In this document: piece after piece, positions 18,258-26,259 of the stretch
Numbering within the stretch: position 1 is the first letter of the stretch
Layout: the number at the start of each line of letters is the position of its first letter
From: Terriglobia bacterium
Lineage (GTDB): Bacteria > Acidobacteriota > Terriglobia > Acidiferrales > UBA7541
DNA length: 64,000 nt
Assembly (NCBI GenBank): GCA_020073485.1
Contig: JAIQFB010000004.1
Coordinates: 62,001 to 126,000 of the forward strand
Direction: 5' to 3'
The notes under the pieces: generated by a model
The model's database searches: none
The model's input: the letters and a program-made list of their open reading frames with translations, nothing else
Told to the model about the DNA's origin: nothing
Made by a program: the position numbers and the translations under genes

Positions 18258-19349
18258 TCACTTGCGCCCAGGCCCGACCGGCGCGGTATAGCCTTCACGC
18301 GTGTAGACCACCGGCTTCTGTTTCTTGCCCTTGGGAGTTGTGACGATCATCGGGCTCCCGTCCGGCCGCACGATCTCGACTTTCAGCTTGTGGTATTTGC
18401 CGTCGTGCGCAAGATTTTCCGGCGAGAAACCAATCCTGTACTGGCTGCGAAGAAACGTGGCCACGTTCCTGAAAATATCGGGGATTTCTCCCTCAAACCG
18501 GGGAAACCACGCACTGCCGCCGGATAATTTCGCGAATGACTGCAGTTGATTCTTTGCCTGGATGTATGAAAGGGAACTGCCCCCGGAGAGCTGCGTTTCA
18601 GCCCGCAGATATTCGGCTTCCGCCACTCCCACGCAAAAGATGGTCGCGTCGCTCCCCTTAACTCGCCGTAGCACGTCGTTGAGATTGCTCTGGCTCATCG
18701 TGTTGGCCCCAGTGCCGATGATCAGAATGGATGTTTTTCCTTTTACGCGCTTGAGGCGATCCAGGGTATCGATGAGGGCGTCAAACAGGTTGGCCTCGTG
18801 GAATTGAGGATAGACCAGCATGCTGAGCTCTTCCTGGACGGCAGCCCGATTTCGCGTGAAATCGACTCGAACCGTCGGCTTGATATCGTAGGTAACTAGA
18901 GCGAGATAGTCCTTTGGCTCCAGGTGATCGAGAAACGCCGATCCCCAGGAAGCCGCCTTATAGGCGAAATAATCGTAGGAGCTGCCGCTGTTTTCCAGGA
19001 GCATCACGATCGTGATCGGCGCGCCCGTCGGCTCAAAAGTGGTAATCGCCTGCGCCTTGCCCTCGTCCAGGACGCGGAAGTTTTCCTTCTTGAGCCCGGC
19101 GAGGACCAACCCATCTTCATCCGTCGCAAGGACATCGAGACTCACGAGCGCGGTCTCCACCGAAATGGCAGGGCCGGGAATCTTTGGCTGGGGTTGAGGC
19201 GACGGGGCTTGGGGGACCCGGTGCCCCGGTGGCGGCGGGATGGGACCGGGCTGTCCCTGTGCGGCCAAACGGGCCGTGCCTGCCAGGAGAATCACCATGG
19301 CAAGAGCAGCACTCGTTATCGCGAAGGCCCCTGCTCTGATGGTGTTCAT
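18258..19349 (-). CDS. Secreted VWA-domain protein
   Basis: A 363-residue exported protein: signal peptide (1-30), Pro/Gln-rich linker (32-62), then a von Willebrand factor A-like domain beginning ISVETALVSLDVLATDEDGLVLAGLKKENFRVLDEG, the form common in acidobacterial VWA proteins. The MIDAS motif, normally DxSxS, reads ENSGS in LLENSGSSYDY, so the first metal ligand is Glu. The rest includes YLALVTYDIKPTVRVDFT, the helix DALIDTLDRLKRV and SQYRIGFSPEN. Function probably protein-protein contact in the periplasm or on the cell surface. A CRP-type palindrome (19412) lies about 70 bp upstream of the start. Confidence 0.8.
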   Translation of the reverse strand: MNTIRAGAFAITSAALAMVILLAGTARLAAQGQPGPIPPPPGHRVPQAPSPQPQPKIPGPAISVETALVSLDVLATDEDGLVLAGLKKENFRVLDEGKAQAITTFEPTGAPITIVMLLENSGSSYDYFAYKAASWGSAFLDHLEPKDYLALVTYDIKPTVRVDFTRNRAAVQEELSMLVYPQFHEANLFDALIDTLDRLKRVKGKTSILIIGTGANTMSQSNLNDVLRRVKGSDATIFCVGVAEAEYLRAETQLSGGSSLSYIQAKNQLQSFAKLSGGSAWFPRFEGEIPDIFRNVATFLRSQYRIGFSPENLAHDGKYHKLKVEIVRPDGSPMIVTTPKGKKQKPVVYTREGYTAPVGPGRK

Positions 19350-19411
19350 CGGATTTCTCGCTCGAAGATTCTAGTGCTGTAACTCTTCTAACGGTAATCA
19401 CAGGCAGCGGC

Positions 19412-19427
19412 GGTGAGCAATGTCACC
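19412..19427. promoter_or_regulatory. CRP/FNR-type palindrome upstream of VWA gene
   Basis: GGTGAGCAATGTCACC: NGTGA-N6-TCACN with both half-sites intact, centred 70 bp before the VWA start codon. Matches the family of palindromes described for 52015 and others. Confidence 0.55.
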
Positions 19428-19600
19428 GCCATTTGTGACGCGGAACACAACCGCTAAGGACCGAAGGCGGAAGAGCGAGGAAAACTTGGAATTATCGATT
19501 GCCAGTAGATTCTTCAAGAGCACCCCATTACGAAGGAAGTCTGGCTCCTCAGACAATGCTCAACCTTTTTTGAAAACTACGTTATATGGGCTTTCTTCGC

Positions 19601-19616
19601 GGTGACCCATGTCACT
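19601..19616. promoter_or_regulatory. CRP/FNR-type palindrome upstream of a broken gene
   Basis: GGTGACCCATGTCACT, centred 79 bp upstream of the ATG at 19688. It is the same class as the other seven palindromes, but its downstream gene appears to be destroyed. Confidence 0.5.
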
Positions 19617-19687
19617 TCACAATTCCAGAGACTATCTTTGCATGCCGGTTTGACGCATCATGCGATTTCCAATTCGGGAGGTTTGCC

Positions 19688-19834
19688 ATGAAACCACGAA
19701 TTCTGCTTGCAGTGGGTTTGATTTCGAGCGTGTGGTTGGCAGCGATGCCGGTCAGGTCACGAACGGCTTTCATCAAGACACTTCGAGGATCGAACTGGCG
19801 GGCACCCGCCAAGACGCCGATAACCGCGACATGA
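19688..19834 (+). pseudogene. Signal-peptide start of a lost exported protein
   Basis: ATG at 19688 follows GGGAGG at ideal spacing and encodes a good export signal (MKPRILLAVGLISSVWLAAMPV). Immediately after, near 19755, the plus-strand frame loses protein character and ends at 19834, because the DNA there is an inverted alcohol dehydrogenase fragment. The start looks real; the mature protein is gone. Confidence 0.45.
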
Positions 19835-19869
19835 CCGCCGATGCGCACACAGGTCAAGGATTTCGATTA
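19740..19869 (-). pseudogene. Fragment of a zinc-type alcohol dehydrogenase
   Basis: On the minus strand, after a stop at 19867-19869, the frame reads SKSLTCVRIGGHVAVIGVL followed by AGARQFDPRSVLMKAVRDLTGI. This matches the part of NAD(P)-dependent medium-chain alcohol dehydrogenases just before the C-terminus (GG.V..IGVL.G....DPR.LLMKA). Only about 40 residues survive, with no start and no neighbouring domain, so it is a relic. It abuts the signal-peptide start on the other strand, marking a rearrangement. Confidence 0.6.
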
Positions 19870-20017
19870 AGTCCCGATCCTCTGACGTCGGCACACTTTT
19901 CTTAGGAGACAAATCGCAAAGAATAGAGACTAAAAAGAGGGGTTACCAGCATGCAAGGCAGAACTGATCACCCATCCCGCGACAAACTGCTGCAGATGTC
20001 TTACAAAAATCCAATCC

Positions 20018-22498
20018 CTACCTTGCAGGTTCAAGAATTAACCGTTGGCTGACATGCTGTTCCACCGCCGCTCGCGAATACAACATCGGGATGTATTTTC
20101 CCTGGTCCCACAATGGCATCAAATCCGCGTAGTGTGTGCTCCCCGGAACTCCACTCTCGCCTGGTGAATTAACCATGACGGAATTATCCCAGGCACCTAC
20201 GTCGAGAATCTGCCGCCAAGTCGGACCGCCAGTCTGGTAGAAGACGGACTCGCCTCGGCGAGCGCCTCCAGTGGCATTGATGGTGCTCGCGTCGCCCGGC
20301 CGCGGTATGGGGCCGAGGTTCACCAAAGGCTTCATTTCCGGAATGGTTTCGAGCGGGTGGTGGAACACGACCGAGTGGATCTGCCCCCATGACCATTTTG
20401 AAGAGTCCGAGCCTTCCATCTGCGAAAGCCGCATGTATGCGGCCTGCAAGGTGTCGAGCATGATTTGTGTCCGGGCCGCCTCTGGTTGATTTCCGAAAGT
20501 CTCTGCATCTGGATGCTCCAGGCGGCGGATGATAGGGTCCGCAGCTCCGTTTCCCACGATGCGCGCGACGGCATTCGGATCCGCCGCTCCAGTGACGGCG
20601 ATCATGCGGTGCATCACGGCCTCTTGTAGGCCGTTGAGCCACAACTCATAGAGCGCCGCTGCAGCGGAATCGCGCGTGGCAGCGCCGTCCCAATGCAGAA
20701 TCATTTGGGTGGCCGGATCCTGGCTGTTTCCGCTGACTTCGCCTAGTAAACGCACCAACGCGCGGCCAGGAAGCGGTGTAACGTCATTCTGGATACGCTC
20801 CATGTCTGCAATCCCCAGTTTGTGCTTCTGGTCCACGGCTTGTTGCAGAAGCTCCGTGATGCGGTTGAACCGGTCGGGTTCTGTCCATTCGAAGCCGACC
20901 TTATAAGGATAATTCTCCGGAATCATTTTTTGGTTTGCGCTCGCGATAAATCCACGCTCGGGATTGTATTGGTGTGGCAATTCCGAAGTTGGAATCCAAT
21001 TTTCCCATTCGTAGCCACCGGTGCCGGGCTCCGGCATCAGCCCAGTCCAATTTTTTCGCACTGGCTCAAGACCCACCGAATGCTCCCCGATATTGCCGTC
21101 CACATCCGCGTAGACGATATTGTGTGTGGGTGCTTTCCAAACCTTGACGGCTTCCTCGAATTCATTCCAGTTCTTGACCCGGTCCATGGTCAGGCACCCG
21201 AGATAGCCTGCCGTCCCAGGATCGGAAAGCACGGACCGCAGCGCCAGAGCGCGATGAGTGGCCGCATCTTCCCAAAGGACGGGTCCATGCCGGGTGAATT
21301 TCAGTTCCACCACCTGGTCGGGTTCGCCTTTGATGTGAAACGTGGCCTTCTCAACTTTCATGGTGCCCCAGCCGGACTCCGTCTTATACCGCAGCGGATC
21401 GGACGGATCGAGATCCTCAACGTACAGGTCTTGCTGATCCATGCCGAAGATAGTCCAGCCAAAGCCCACCCGCTCGTTATGCCCACCCTGCACGCCCGGT
21501 GATCCAGCTTCAGTTGAACCAATCACGTCCCAGCCCGGCGAAACCAGGTGCACAATGTAGCGAAGCGAGGGCACGATATTGACGGTGCGATGCGGGTCGT
21601 TCGAGAGAATTGGACGCCCGGTCAAGGTGAGCTTTCCGGAAACGACCCAGTTATTGCTGCCCCAATTTTCACTGTCCCATTCGACGGGGAAATTTTCCGC
21701 GGTCTTCTTTAACGGAGGGAAACTGATTCCTACGTCGCTGCCTACAAGATTGCGCACCAGGCTCGACGACAATCCCGAAAGCTCAAGGCCCGGAGCCGGG
21801 TCGAGCTCCACCGCGGGATTAAAATCATAGAGAGTCGAGGCCTTTTTGGCGCCAATCAACTTGACGAGTTCCGCATGCGCGAGTTCGGCGACGGCATTGC
21901 GCGTCATCGGGAAGCCGGCCATTCGTGTCAGGACGTCCTCCGGTTTCCAGAGTTCGGGCGCGAACCCGGCGGCTTTGAAATCGGGTGTGAGTCCCGGCCC
22001 GCCGGGTGCCGAAATCGCCTTGATGTAGGCGTTGATGCCTTCGGTGAAAGCTTCCAGAATTTGTTTCCCGTCCGGAGCGTAGCTCGCATATTCGGCAGCC
22101 ATGTCTCCGCGGTAGCGCAGGAGTCTGGCGCCGATGTCCCGCTGCAGGAACGTCGGCCCCAAAATCTCAGACAAAGTTCCTTGCCCCGCACGCTTCCAGA
22201 TCTCCATTTGAAAGAGTCGGTCTTGCGCCGTGGCATAGCCTTGAGCAAAAAACATGTCATGCTGATTCTGGGCGTAAATGTGAGGAATACCCCAGGTATC
22301 GCGAATAATGGTGACAGGCTGCTTGAGTCCTGCAAGCTTCTGCGTGGAGGCATACCCGGAGGAGTGAGGTTGGCCGGCGCCAGTGCTTCGGGACAAAGTA
22401 TCTGAACTTTGCGCGGCGCTGGGTTTCAGAATCGGGAGAAGGGCTACGGCCAAAATAGTTGTCACCACGAACAGGACTGCTGCTGCATACCGTCGCAT
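20018..22498 (-). CDS. Exported penicillin acylase family N-terminal nucleophile hydrolase
   Basis: An 826-residue S45 family amidase precursor. A signal anchor or peptide (AAAVLFVVTTILAVALLPIL) is followed by the alpha chain (VTIIRDTWGIPHIYAQNQHDMFFAQGYATAQDRLFQM), a linker, and the autoprocessing site with the new N-terminal Ser in ENWGSNNWVVSGKLTLTGRP, then LSNDPHR. The beta chain has the usual WTIFGMDQQDLYVE and FTRHGPV segments. Such enzymes cut amides of acyl side chains, including beta-lactams and acyl-homoserine lactones. I place the start at the ATG 22496-22498 because AGGAGG lies exactly 6 nt upstream; the frame itself reaches 22525. Confidence 0.9.
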   Translation of the reverse strand: MRRYAAAVLFVVTTILAVALLPILKPSAAQSSDTLSRSTGAGQPHSSGYASTQKLAGLKQPVTIIRDTWGIPHIYAQNQHDMFFAQGYATAQDRLFQMEIWKRAGQGTLSEILGPTFLQRDIGARLLRYRGDMAAEYASYAPDGKQILEAFTEGINAYIKAISAPGGPGLTPDFKAAGFAPELWKPEDVLTRMAGFPMTRNAVAELAHAELVKLIGAKKASTLYDFNPAVELDPAPGLELSGLSSSLVRNLVGSDVGISFPPLKKTAENFPVEWDSENWGSNNWVVSGKLTLTGRPILSNDPHRTVNIVPSLRYIVHLVSPGWDVIGSTEAGSPGVQGGHNERVGFGWTIFGMDQQDLYVEDLDPSDPLRYKTESGWGTMKVEKATFHIKGEPDQVVELKFTRHGPVLWEDAATHRALALRSVLSDPGTAGYLGCLTMDRVKNWNEFEEAVKVWKAPTHNIVYADVDGNIGEHSVGLEPVRKNWTGLMPEPGTGGYEWENWIPTSELPHQYNPERGFIASANQKMIPENYPYKVGFEWTEPDRFNRITELLQQAVDQKHKLGIADMERIQNDVTPLPGRALVRLLGEVSGNSQDPATQMILHWDGAATRDSAAAALYELWLNGLQEAVMHRMIAVTGAADPNAVARIVGNGAADPIIRRLEHPDAETFGNQPEAARTQIMLDTLQAAYMRLSQMEGSDSSKWSWGQIHSVVFHHPLETIPEMKPLVNLGPIPRPGDASTINATGGARRGESVFYQTGGPTWRQILDVGAWDNSVMVNSPGESGVPGSTHYADLMPLWDQGKYIPMLYSRAAVEQHVSQRLILEPAR

Positions 22499-22647
22499 AT
22501 CCATCCTCCTGACATTCACAGTCATGCCTGGCTCCGTCTCATGCTTTAGCCTTCATCCGGGATTCTCATTTTTGGTTGTTGGTTGACCGATAATGTATAC
22601 CCAAGGAAGGGAGCTGGCAATTCTTCCGCAACGGAGGGAGGACGCGC

Positions 22648-22770
22648 ATGCGAACGGCGATCTGTTATCTCCCGCGAATGGGCTCAGAGCGTCCAGAGCC
22701 GGTCTGTTGTGGGTGTTTGACATCAGCGGAAATGGGAGTGAGTAGAGAGCAAAGAAACACTGGCTGTTGA
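22648..22770 (+). CDS. Possible 40-residue small ORF
   Basis: GGAGGGAGG stands 6 nt before ATG 22648, and the frame runs 40 codons with a CCGC motif. Its stop overlaps the start of the epimerase remnant. The strong ribosome site is the only support; it may be the start region of a gene disrupted by the same event that truncated the epimerase. Confidence 0.25.
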   Translation: MRTAICYLPRMGSERPEPVCCGCLTSAEMGVSREQRNTGC

Positions 22771-23165
22771 ACGGCGACAAGATCCCGACCGGGGAGACTG
22801 CGCCGACGGAACAGATGTTCCCCGACCCCAATCGAATTGCGCTCAAAGACTACAACTTCGATGAAGTGTTTAGCGATCTCGTGCGCGATGCGGACGGCCG
22901 GGCGCTAATGAGGGTCAAAGGCAAGTCGCAGCAGCTGGAGGTGCTGTTCGTACCCAAGTACAACACGGTCGTGGTCTTTTCCCCACAGCCGCGCGATTCA
23001 GACAATCGCACTGGCTCAATTCCGAATTTTATTTGTTTTGAGCCAATGGCCGGCATCACGGATGCGATGAATCTGGCTTATCGTGGGCTCTATTACGAAC
23101 TTCAGATGCTCCCGCCCGGGGAAATTTGGCAGGAGAGCTTCTGGATTCGCCCGAGCGGCTTCTAG
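22767..23165 (+). pseudogene. C-terminal remnant of an aldose 1-epimerase
   Basis: The 132-codon frame encodes only the last part of an aldose 1-epimerase (galactose mutarotase): IPTGETAPTEQMFPDP, LVRDADGRALMRVKG, NFICFEPMAGITDAMNL and ELQMLPPGEIWQESFWIRPSGF, including the E-P motif near the catalytic Glu. Full-length proteins are about 300-350 residues; the N-terminal two thirds, with the catalytic His residues, are missing. The frame is closed by TAG at 22743 just upstream and there is no ATG, only TTG 22767. It is most likely a 5'-truncated pseudogene. Confidence 0.75.
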
Positions 23166-23605
23166 CCTGTGTATGCAAGTAAGAAACTCCGCCCGTGGCC
23201 ATGCTCCCTCCGCAGGCTTCTCGCTGTCGTAGTCATGCGGGTGGATCATTTTTATGCTACGTCCGTTGCAGACCTGGAGGGTATACAACGCCCGCTCGGT
23301 TGATGAGTTCCTGGAGGGGAAGTTCCTAACCTTTGCGAGGAATCGAAATCAGCAACAAAGGAACAGAGATGGATTCATGTGACGTCCTGATCGTCGACCC
23401 ACGTGAGTGTGGATCAGTGGTTCCATCATTGTAACGATCCTGTACTACGGCATTCAGGATAAGAGTGGACGAGTGGCCATGCAGCGGACAATCTGTTGTG
23501 ATCATAATCACGCCCAGTAAGACCAACATTCGGTCTGCAGTTTTGTTGCGAGCTATTTTGTCCCCCTAAGCGCTGAGGGCAATCATGTCGAAACACAATA
23601 GGTAA
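23166..23605. other. Intergenic region without recognised gene
   Basis: About 440 bp between the epimerase remnant and the convergent NosR-like gene. It contains one CRP-type palindrome (23497) but no convincing protein-coding gene; a 21-codon frame beginning at 23370 (MDSCDVLIVDP) is too short to support. Confidence 0.5.
23497..23512. promoter_or_regulatory. Orphan CRP/FNR-type palindrome
   Basis: TGTGATCATAATCACG, a close match to TGTGA-N6-TCACA. No start codon lies at the usual distance on either strand, and it is downstream of the NosR-like gene. Confidence 0.45.
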
Positions 23606-25387
23606 TCAGTGATGATGACGTGCAGACATGGGCTGTGACAATAAATAGACATTAAGGAAGGTAAAAGCCGCCGCGATCATCATCATCGGAAAGACTGCCC
23701 TCAGAGCCAGCTTCCTTTCCCGATAGTTCCTCAATGAAAGTTTCCAGCCTATATACAGGGAGAGCAGATAGAACCCCGACAGGATAGACATCTGGAGGTA
23801 ATAAATGAAAACGTCGGTTGCAAGCGGCCCAATCCGCCAATTGGCTGTGCCGACATGGAAAACAGTCAAATCGTTAATCGTGCGCTGGATGACTGGGACA
23901 ATCCCCGGCCCCTCTTTAAGTAGGTGCAAAACGTTGTGGGCCAGATGCAGCGCCAATCCGATGGGGACGAACATGTAGCCAAAGATTGTAAAGGTCTCTT
24001 TATAGCCGAATCTGGGCGAATGAACCATCCCACGGCTCAGTTGTGATGCAAGCAACACCAACAACGGGGCGACCAGGAAGCTGGACACAAAATAGACGAC
24101 GGTAAATGTCAAATTCTCGATCATGGCGTGGTTTTTAATCCCCACCAGAGAAAAAGGGATGAAGTGCGACATCCGGTCCATCCATGCATGCCAGGGCTCG
24201 ACCATGTGGCCGGTAACCATGAAGACGACTCCGACAAGCAAAATAGCCAGAAATGCTTCGTCGAAACGCCGGTGGGAGCTTGACCAAAGATCTTCCGCGA
24301 ACGGTCTTAACGTGAAGGAAATGTTGTCTTTCGGGCATGTCTTTACGCATTCGCCGCACAGATTGCAGTAATTATTGCGGTCCATGGCCGAGGGAAACTC
24401 GAACATCATACATCCCTCTCCTTTTTCGTTGCCGCGGTAACAATCCTTAGTCAAGCAGGTTGAACAAGCCGCGCGATTCTTGGCGCGAAGCTCAAGCGGC
24501 GAAACCATGGAGTAAAGTCCAATCAGTCCTCCGATCGGACATAAATGGCGGCAGAACGTTGCCCGCTGGAAAAAGAGTCCCGTGAGAATCGCAACGGTGG
24601 AGATTACGACCACAAGCCACGCCGTGCGGCTCGGGCTGCCAACGATTCCAAAATATTCATCCGCCCAGGTCAGAATCACGAAAGCCAGAGTGGCCAGCCA
24701 GACATTTCGCAGGGCGGGAGGAAATCGCCTGATCGGTTTGAATATGCGGGAGGTCCAGACAGTCAGGGCGCCAAAGGGACACATGGTGCACCAAAGCCTC
24801 CCAACCAATACGAAAGCGAAGATGATAGCCGCCCACCAAATCGTCCACGTCATCTTGGTTGCGAAATTCCTTCCTCCGTCCTGCGTGTCAAAAAAACCGA
24901 GATAGATAACCAGGGCAAAGATTAGAAGATTCGGAACCTGCAATATCAGCTGAAAGTATCTCCACTTTACGAGGGCTTTTACCCCGCGGAACTGCAATAG
25001 ATCGAAACGGCCCTGATTCCGAGGACGAGGAGATCCGCGAGTGAAGAGAAGGGCGACGGTGAGTCCCGTTAGAAAAACCATCGCGCCAAGCGTCCACCAT
25101 GGATGGAACATGGGAACTGGCTGGATGGGAACCTCTGGTTCGCCGGCATAGCGGGGAACTAATTCCATACCGCAATCGGGGGCTATTCCCGCCCTGTCTA
25201 ATTTATAAGCGGGGTGCATGGGGTCGTACCAGTAGAGAACCTGGTGTTCTGCCAGCGGAGGCGGTTCTTTGATCGGGGACGCCTTCGCGACCTGTCCATG
25301 CCCGGTTGTGGTCGCAGTTTCATGTGCGAAAGCTGAAGGCAAGACCAATAAAACCAGCGCTAGCGCAAAAACAATGAGTCTATTCAT
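23606..25387 (-). CDS. NosR/NapH-like polyferredoxin membrane protein with CusB-type metal-binding motif
   Basis: A 593-residue protein. Residues 1-22 are a signal; 51-80 carry YWYDPMHP and CGMELVPRYAGE, the heavy-metal-binding motif of CusB-type copper/silver adaptors. A transmembrane helix (about 97-113) and further helices follow, with the C-x3-CP motifs of the NosR/NapH/RdxA family (LWCTMCPFGAL, FCRHLCPIGGL). Two cytoplasmic-type iron-sulfur motifs come next (CSTCLTKDCYRGNEKGEGC and CNLCGECVKTCP), then 4-5 C-terminal helices and a His-rich end (ARHHH). The family moves electrons from quinol across the membrane. The motif fusion hints at a copper-linked redox role. The start at 25385-25387 places the signal first; a CRP-type palindrome lies 82 bp upstream. 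Confidence 0.82.
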   Translation of the reverse strand: MNRLIVFALALVLLVLPSAFAHETATTTGHGQVAKASPIKEPPPLAEHQVLYWYDPMHPAYKLDRAGIAPDCGMELVPRYAGEPEVPIQPVPMFHPWWTLGAMVFLTGLTVALLFTRGSPRPRNQGRFDLLQFRGVKALVKWRYFQLILQVPNLLIFALVIYLGFFDTQDGGRNFATKMTWTIWWAAIIFAFVLVGRLWCTMCPFGALTVWTSRIFKPIRRFPPALRNVWLATLAFVILTWADEYFGIVGSPSRTAWLVVVISTVAILTGLFFQRATFCRHLCPIGGLIGLYSMVSPLELRAKNRAACSTCLTKDCYRGNEKGEGCMMFEFPSAMDRNNYCNLCGECVKTCPKDNISFTLRPFAEDLWSSSHRRFDEAFLAILLVGVVFMVTGHMVEPWHAWMDRMSHFIPFSLVGIKNHAMIENLTFTVVYFVSSFLVAPLLVLLASQLSRGMVHSPRFGYKETFTIFGYMFVPIGLALHLAHNVLHLLKEGPGIVPVIQRTINDLTVFHVGTANWRIGPLATDVFIYYLQMSILSGFYLLSLYIGWKLSLRNYRERKLALRAVFPMMMIAAAFTFLNVYLLSQPMSARHHH

Positions 25388-25461
25388 ATCGGTCCAACCC
25401 GCCGAAACAGTGACTTCAAGGGAAACACTTAAAATTCTCCTCTTAATCACAGCCAAATTGC

Positions 25462-25477
25462 TGTGACGAAGGTCACC
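25462..25477. promoter_or_regulatory. CRP/FNR-type palindrome upstream of NosR-like gene
   Basis: TGTGACGAAGGTCACC, centred 82 bp upstream of the NosR-like start (minus strand) and about 283 bp upstream of the Cys-rich gene at 25753 (plus strand). The core GTGACGNAGRTCAC is shared with 31325 and 36734. Confidence 0.65.
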
Positions 25478-25752
25478 ATCCCCTATGACGTGCCAAAGGC
25501 CCGGGCAAATCAATCGGAACATGCAATTTCGACCTCTTGTTTGCACAAGAACTTAGGCCAGGCATACTCGGCATCTTTAATATGTACGAAAAATCTTGCA
25601 GCGATCTCTTTCTGGAATTGGTGGTATATATGGAGCCAAGCACGACGTATCGAAAGATGACTAGGTAAAACAAGCATTGATAGACATTGGGACATGCTTG
25701 ATTGCTCGGGAGTCTTGCATCTCACGCTGCATTGTCCACAAGGAGCACACCA

Positions 25753-26127
25753 ATGGGCTTCGACAAAGAGGAAATGATTGAGCAGTTGAAGTTTGAAATC
25801 GAAATGATTGAGAAGGGAGGATACGACGCTTCGGTGCGGGAACCTCGCAAAAATCCGGAAATCTTCCGCGATTCGATTACCTGCCTTAACGTAGGTCTTG
25901 AGGAAAAGGAGCATCCTTGCTCGGATTGCTTTTTGAGCCAGTTCGCACCCCCCGAGCTGCGCAACTCCACAGGTGACATCTGCCATAAGATTCCGCTCAA
26001 CGAAAAGGGCGACACGGTCGAATCGCTCAAGGCTGAAGACGATCAGCAGAAGCTCCAAACCACTGTTTTGGGCTGGCTGAAAAGAACTGTCGCAAAACTG
26101 GAAGAAGAAGTCGCGCGCAAAGAGTAG
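25753..26127 (+). CDS. Hypothetical small cysteine protein
   Basis: A 124-residue soluble protein of unknown family, acidic and helical at both ends (MGFDKEEMIEQLKFEIEMIE and LKRTVAKLEEEVARKE). The centre has four cysteines: C44, C56, C59 and C77 followed by His (TCLNVG, HPCSDCF, DICHKI). This is a possible iron-sulfur or zinc site. The ATG follows AAGGAG at suitable spacing; an upstream in-frame ATG at 25702 lacks one. It is divergent from the NosR-like gene with a CRP-type palindrome between them, so it may belong to the same respiratory response. A longer open frame on the other strand is a shadow. Confidence 0.65.
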   Translation: MGFDKEEMIEQLKFEIEMIEKGGYDASVREPRKNPEIFRDSITCLNVGLEEKEHPCSDCFLSQFAPPELRNSTGDICHKIPLNEKGDTVESLKAEDDQQKLQTTVLGWLKRTVAKLEEEVARKE

Positions 26128-26259
26128 GCGTCGCGACATTTCATGACTCACGACGATTTCGAAGTCTGAGGCCGTGGAAGAATCGAGTGTTGTATAGACA
26201 ATGACAATTCAGTCGAATACCAGCTAGCGTTCCCCGTCAGGTCGCTGCGCATGCCGCTT

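Noticed and set aside
25510-26151. 213-codon minus-strand frame opposite the small Cys protein
   Set aside because: No ribosome site or family; the plus-strand gene has a good ribosome site and patterned cysteines.
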